Source: Symbiodinium natans (taxonomy: Eukaryota; Sar; Dinophyceae; Suessiales; Symbiodiniaceae). Taken from it: a stretch of 64,000 bases of DNA. The notes below the pieces were generated by a model, which ran no database searches, was not told where the DNA came from, and worked only from the letters and a program-made list of their open reading frames with translations. The position numbers and the translations under genes are program-made. Where the stretch lies: the NCBI GenBank assembly GCA_905221605.1, contig CAJNDS010002279.1, positions 315,001 through 379,000 of the forward strand. Reading direction: 5' to 3'. Position 1 is the stretch's first letter. Each line of letters begins with the position of its first letter. Below, one piece after another: positions 62,204 to 64,000 of the stretch.

Positions 62204-62859
62204 CCCCTAAATTTCCAGTCTTCCCTAGAAGGGGGCACCTAGGCCCTTTCTAAGGCTAGCTCGGAAGCCCTGCAGCCGCAGAAGGAGGGCCTTCGTCCAG
62301 CCTTGAGAGGAAGCCTTGACAGTTGCGGGTTTAGGGTTTTGGGTTTAGAGTTTAGGGCTAGGATTCAGGAAAGCTTTACAACCTTCCCATCTACAGCTGA
62401 GGTGTTTTGGGGCTATGGACAAGGCAGTGGAGGTGGGAGTGGTATTCGGGCACCCTAAAGTTCATTGTCCAAGAGCCGGCGCAAGACTTCGCGCTTTTGA
62501 CTTCAGAAATGTCCGGGTTCGTCGGGCACAGATTGTCTTCACGGCTTCGCAACACATGATGCGCGGCCATGCGTGGCAACCTCAACGCCCATGGCTTCTT
62601 CACGCTGTGATCGGCGCGTGCAGATGCTGAGAGCGACGAGAGCGCTGTGCCCAAGGACTGCATCCTTTGCAGAAGTCGGTGTCGCGTGAGCCTCCACGAC
62701 AGTAACAGTTCAACACTCAGAGCTTCTTTTGAGTACAGCGTACAGGTGTGACTGCTGTCATTTGCTTGCGCCTGTCCTCTTTGAGGGACAGGCACAGCCT
62801 TCAAGTCACTGCCAGGCTTAGGCAGAGCTTTCCTGGAGCTGTTTAAGCCTTCTGTGCTT

Positions 62860-62953
62860 ACCAGCAGGATGGGCGATTAGGCCTTCCAATCCGCATAATG
62901 AACCCTATGAGGGCCTTTTTAAGGGATTATAGGGCATACTTGCCCATCCTGGT
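62860..62953. mobile_element. CCAGGATGGGC-family element flanked by TA
   Basis: TA-CCAGCAGGATGGGCGATT and ACTTGCCCATCCTGG-TA. Confidence 0.78.
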
Positions 62954-64000
62954 AGGGGCACCTGAGAGATTCCATTTGTGGCGAGTGAAGCGAGAACGTT
63001 CAGTCGTTCAGTGGCTTCCTTCCTCACAGTGTGCGTCTAGGACAGCGGATAGCTCCTTTGTCACATGCGCACACCCTTGGTGTGGGGCTCGACAGTAGAA
63101 GCACCCTGCTTCGCCCAGGGACCTAACGCGGAATCCCTCTTGCCAGTGCCGGTGCTACAGCCCCCCTGTCTCCTTCACCTGAAGATTCGGAAGGGCTTCG
63201 AGCCGGAAGTAGCTATATGGGAGCCTCCCACTCGCCGAGAACATCATTAAGCAGAGCAAGCAAGACCCTGATGCATGTCGGTGTCTCGCGCCTCATGAAG
63301 ACGTTTTGGGGGAGGAAGAGGCCCTTAGAGCCCTATCGACGACGAGCGCAGACCTCACCCGCCTCAAGATTGAGGGTGCTGGGGGCTTCGGACTCGCGGT
63401 GCATATTCGCATGAAGAGTAAGGCCCCCCAACCTTGCGGGCTGAGCATTCTGTGAGTCCCAACTCCCGCTCTGGGTCTCCCTAGGGTGTCAGGGGCGGGT
63501 CTTGCTTCAGGCGCCGCGGCTGCGTCAGCGCCGCCAGATTCCTGGGATCTCAAGGCCTTATCCTTCACCACAGATTCGAGGCAGAGCTCCTTTCCAGGAG
63601 GGGCTGGTACCCGGGTAATCCCGGCAAAAGGCCCTGCGACGTGTTGAGTGTGAGATTACAAGGCCGATCATCTTTCCTGTGGTCGCGGATGCTGAGAGCC
63701 CCACCCATCGCTCAAGGCTCTTGCGCCGGCAACACTGCAGCGCGCTTGTAGGGTCTGTAGGGTGCAAGTGCTCCAGCTGATATGCCCCGGGACGTGTCCA
63801 GAGTTGGGAGCTTTCGACGCTGCCTAGTCACTTAGTGGCCCTGTCCAGGAAGCAGAAAAGCATAAGCCGACTCCTTCGCCGCGGAGGAGTTAGCCCAGAT
63901 GTGATTCGCTGCTTGTGCAAGATGAGAGTCGACCGATCCATCGCAGTCTAGCGAGCAAGTGCGTCCCCACCGGCGATTCGGTGGGCAGCCTCTACGTGCA

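Larger units (their letters stand above)
52748..64000. other. GC-rich region, repeat-poor, no recognised protein
   Basis: About 11 kb with few telomere words, four small elements and many overlapping frames under 150 codons. Two longer minus frames are listed separately. Other frames checked without recognition: 59118-59513, 62391-62804 and 63293-63571 (minus). Genes with small exons could be hidden here; I cannot resolve them by eye. Confidence 0.5.

Overview
The window looks like nuclear DNA of a dinoflagellate, most likely a coral-symbiont relative (Symbiodiniaceae). The evidence is plant-type telomere heptamers (TTTAGGG/CCCTAAA) scattered internally in both orientations, two genes for a ubiquitin-like plus RCC1-like repeat protein, splice junctions of the AG|G type, very low gene density and a swarm of short inverted-repeat elements. 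No prokaryotic operons, rRNA, tRNA or CRISPR arrays were seen. The family-level assignment is inference.

Layout. 1-1.9 kb: degenerate telomere-like repeats, AT-rich DNA with small hairpins and a 198-base C tract. 2.6-3.5 kb: three small exons of a possible C-type-lectin-like gene. 12.9-24.0 kb: six small plus-strand exons that read, in order, as the N-terminal half of uroporphyrinogen decarboxylase (UROD, haem/chlorophyll pathway). Its first intron contains a complete intronless UBL-RCC1-like gene (14790-16121). 26.8-33.3 kb: eight plus-strand exon-sized islands, most of them ankyrin-like. 33.6-35.3 kb: a second UBL-RCC1-like gene with one 106-base intron. 35.3-46.1 kb: mostly repeats with a few orphan exon-like islands. 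46-64 kb: GC-rich, repeat-poor sequence in which no protein was recognised.

Main observation. The telomere-like arrays are not random filler. More than a dozen times, a GC-rich island of 50-130 bases has (CCCTAAA)n just upstream and (TTTAGGG)n just downstream. Where the islands can be recognised (UROD, ankyrin) they are exons. The flanking arrays are then the ends of introns, which begin GTTTAGGG or GTAGGG and in several cases end CCCTAAACC..AG. Reading phases agree across nearly all UROD and most ankyrin junctions. These introns therefore carry telomere-repeat terminal inverted repeats that could pair in the pre-mRNA and bring the splice sites together.

Second observation. The single intron of the second UBL-RCC1 gene has terminal inverted repeats and is flanked by a CAGGT duplication. 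The paralogue at 14790 has one CAGGT at the same codon and no intron. Related inverted-repeat elements lie between genes at 5843 and 9447. This is the picture expected of an introner, a transposon-like intron.

Around these genes are at least a dozen families of short non-autonomous elements, several with target-site duplications (TA, or 8-9 bases). One is a 559-base Tc1/mariner-like element, and several have telomere repeats grown inside them. All of this was read by eye from sequence; no alignment, expression or database search was run.
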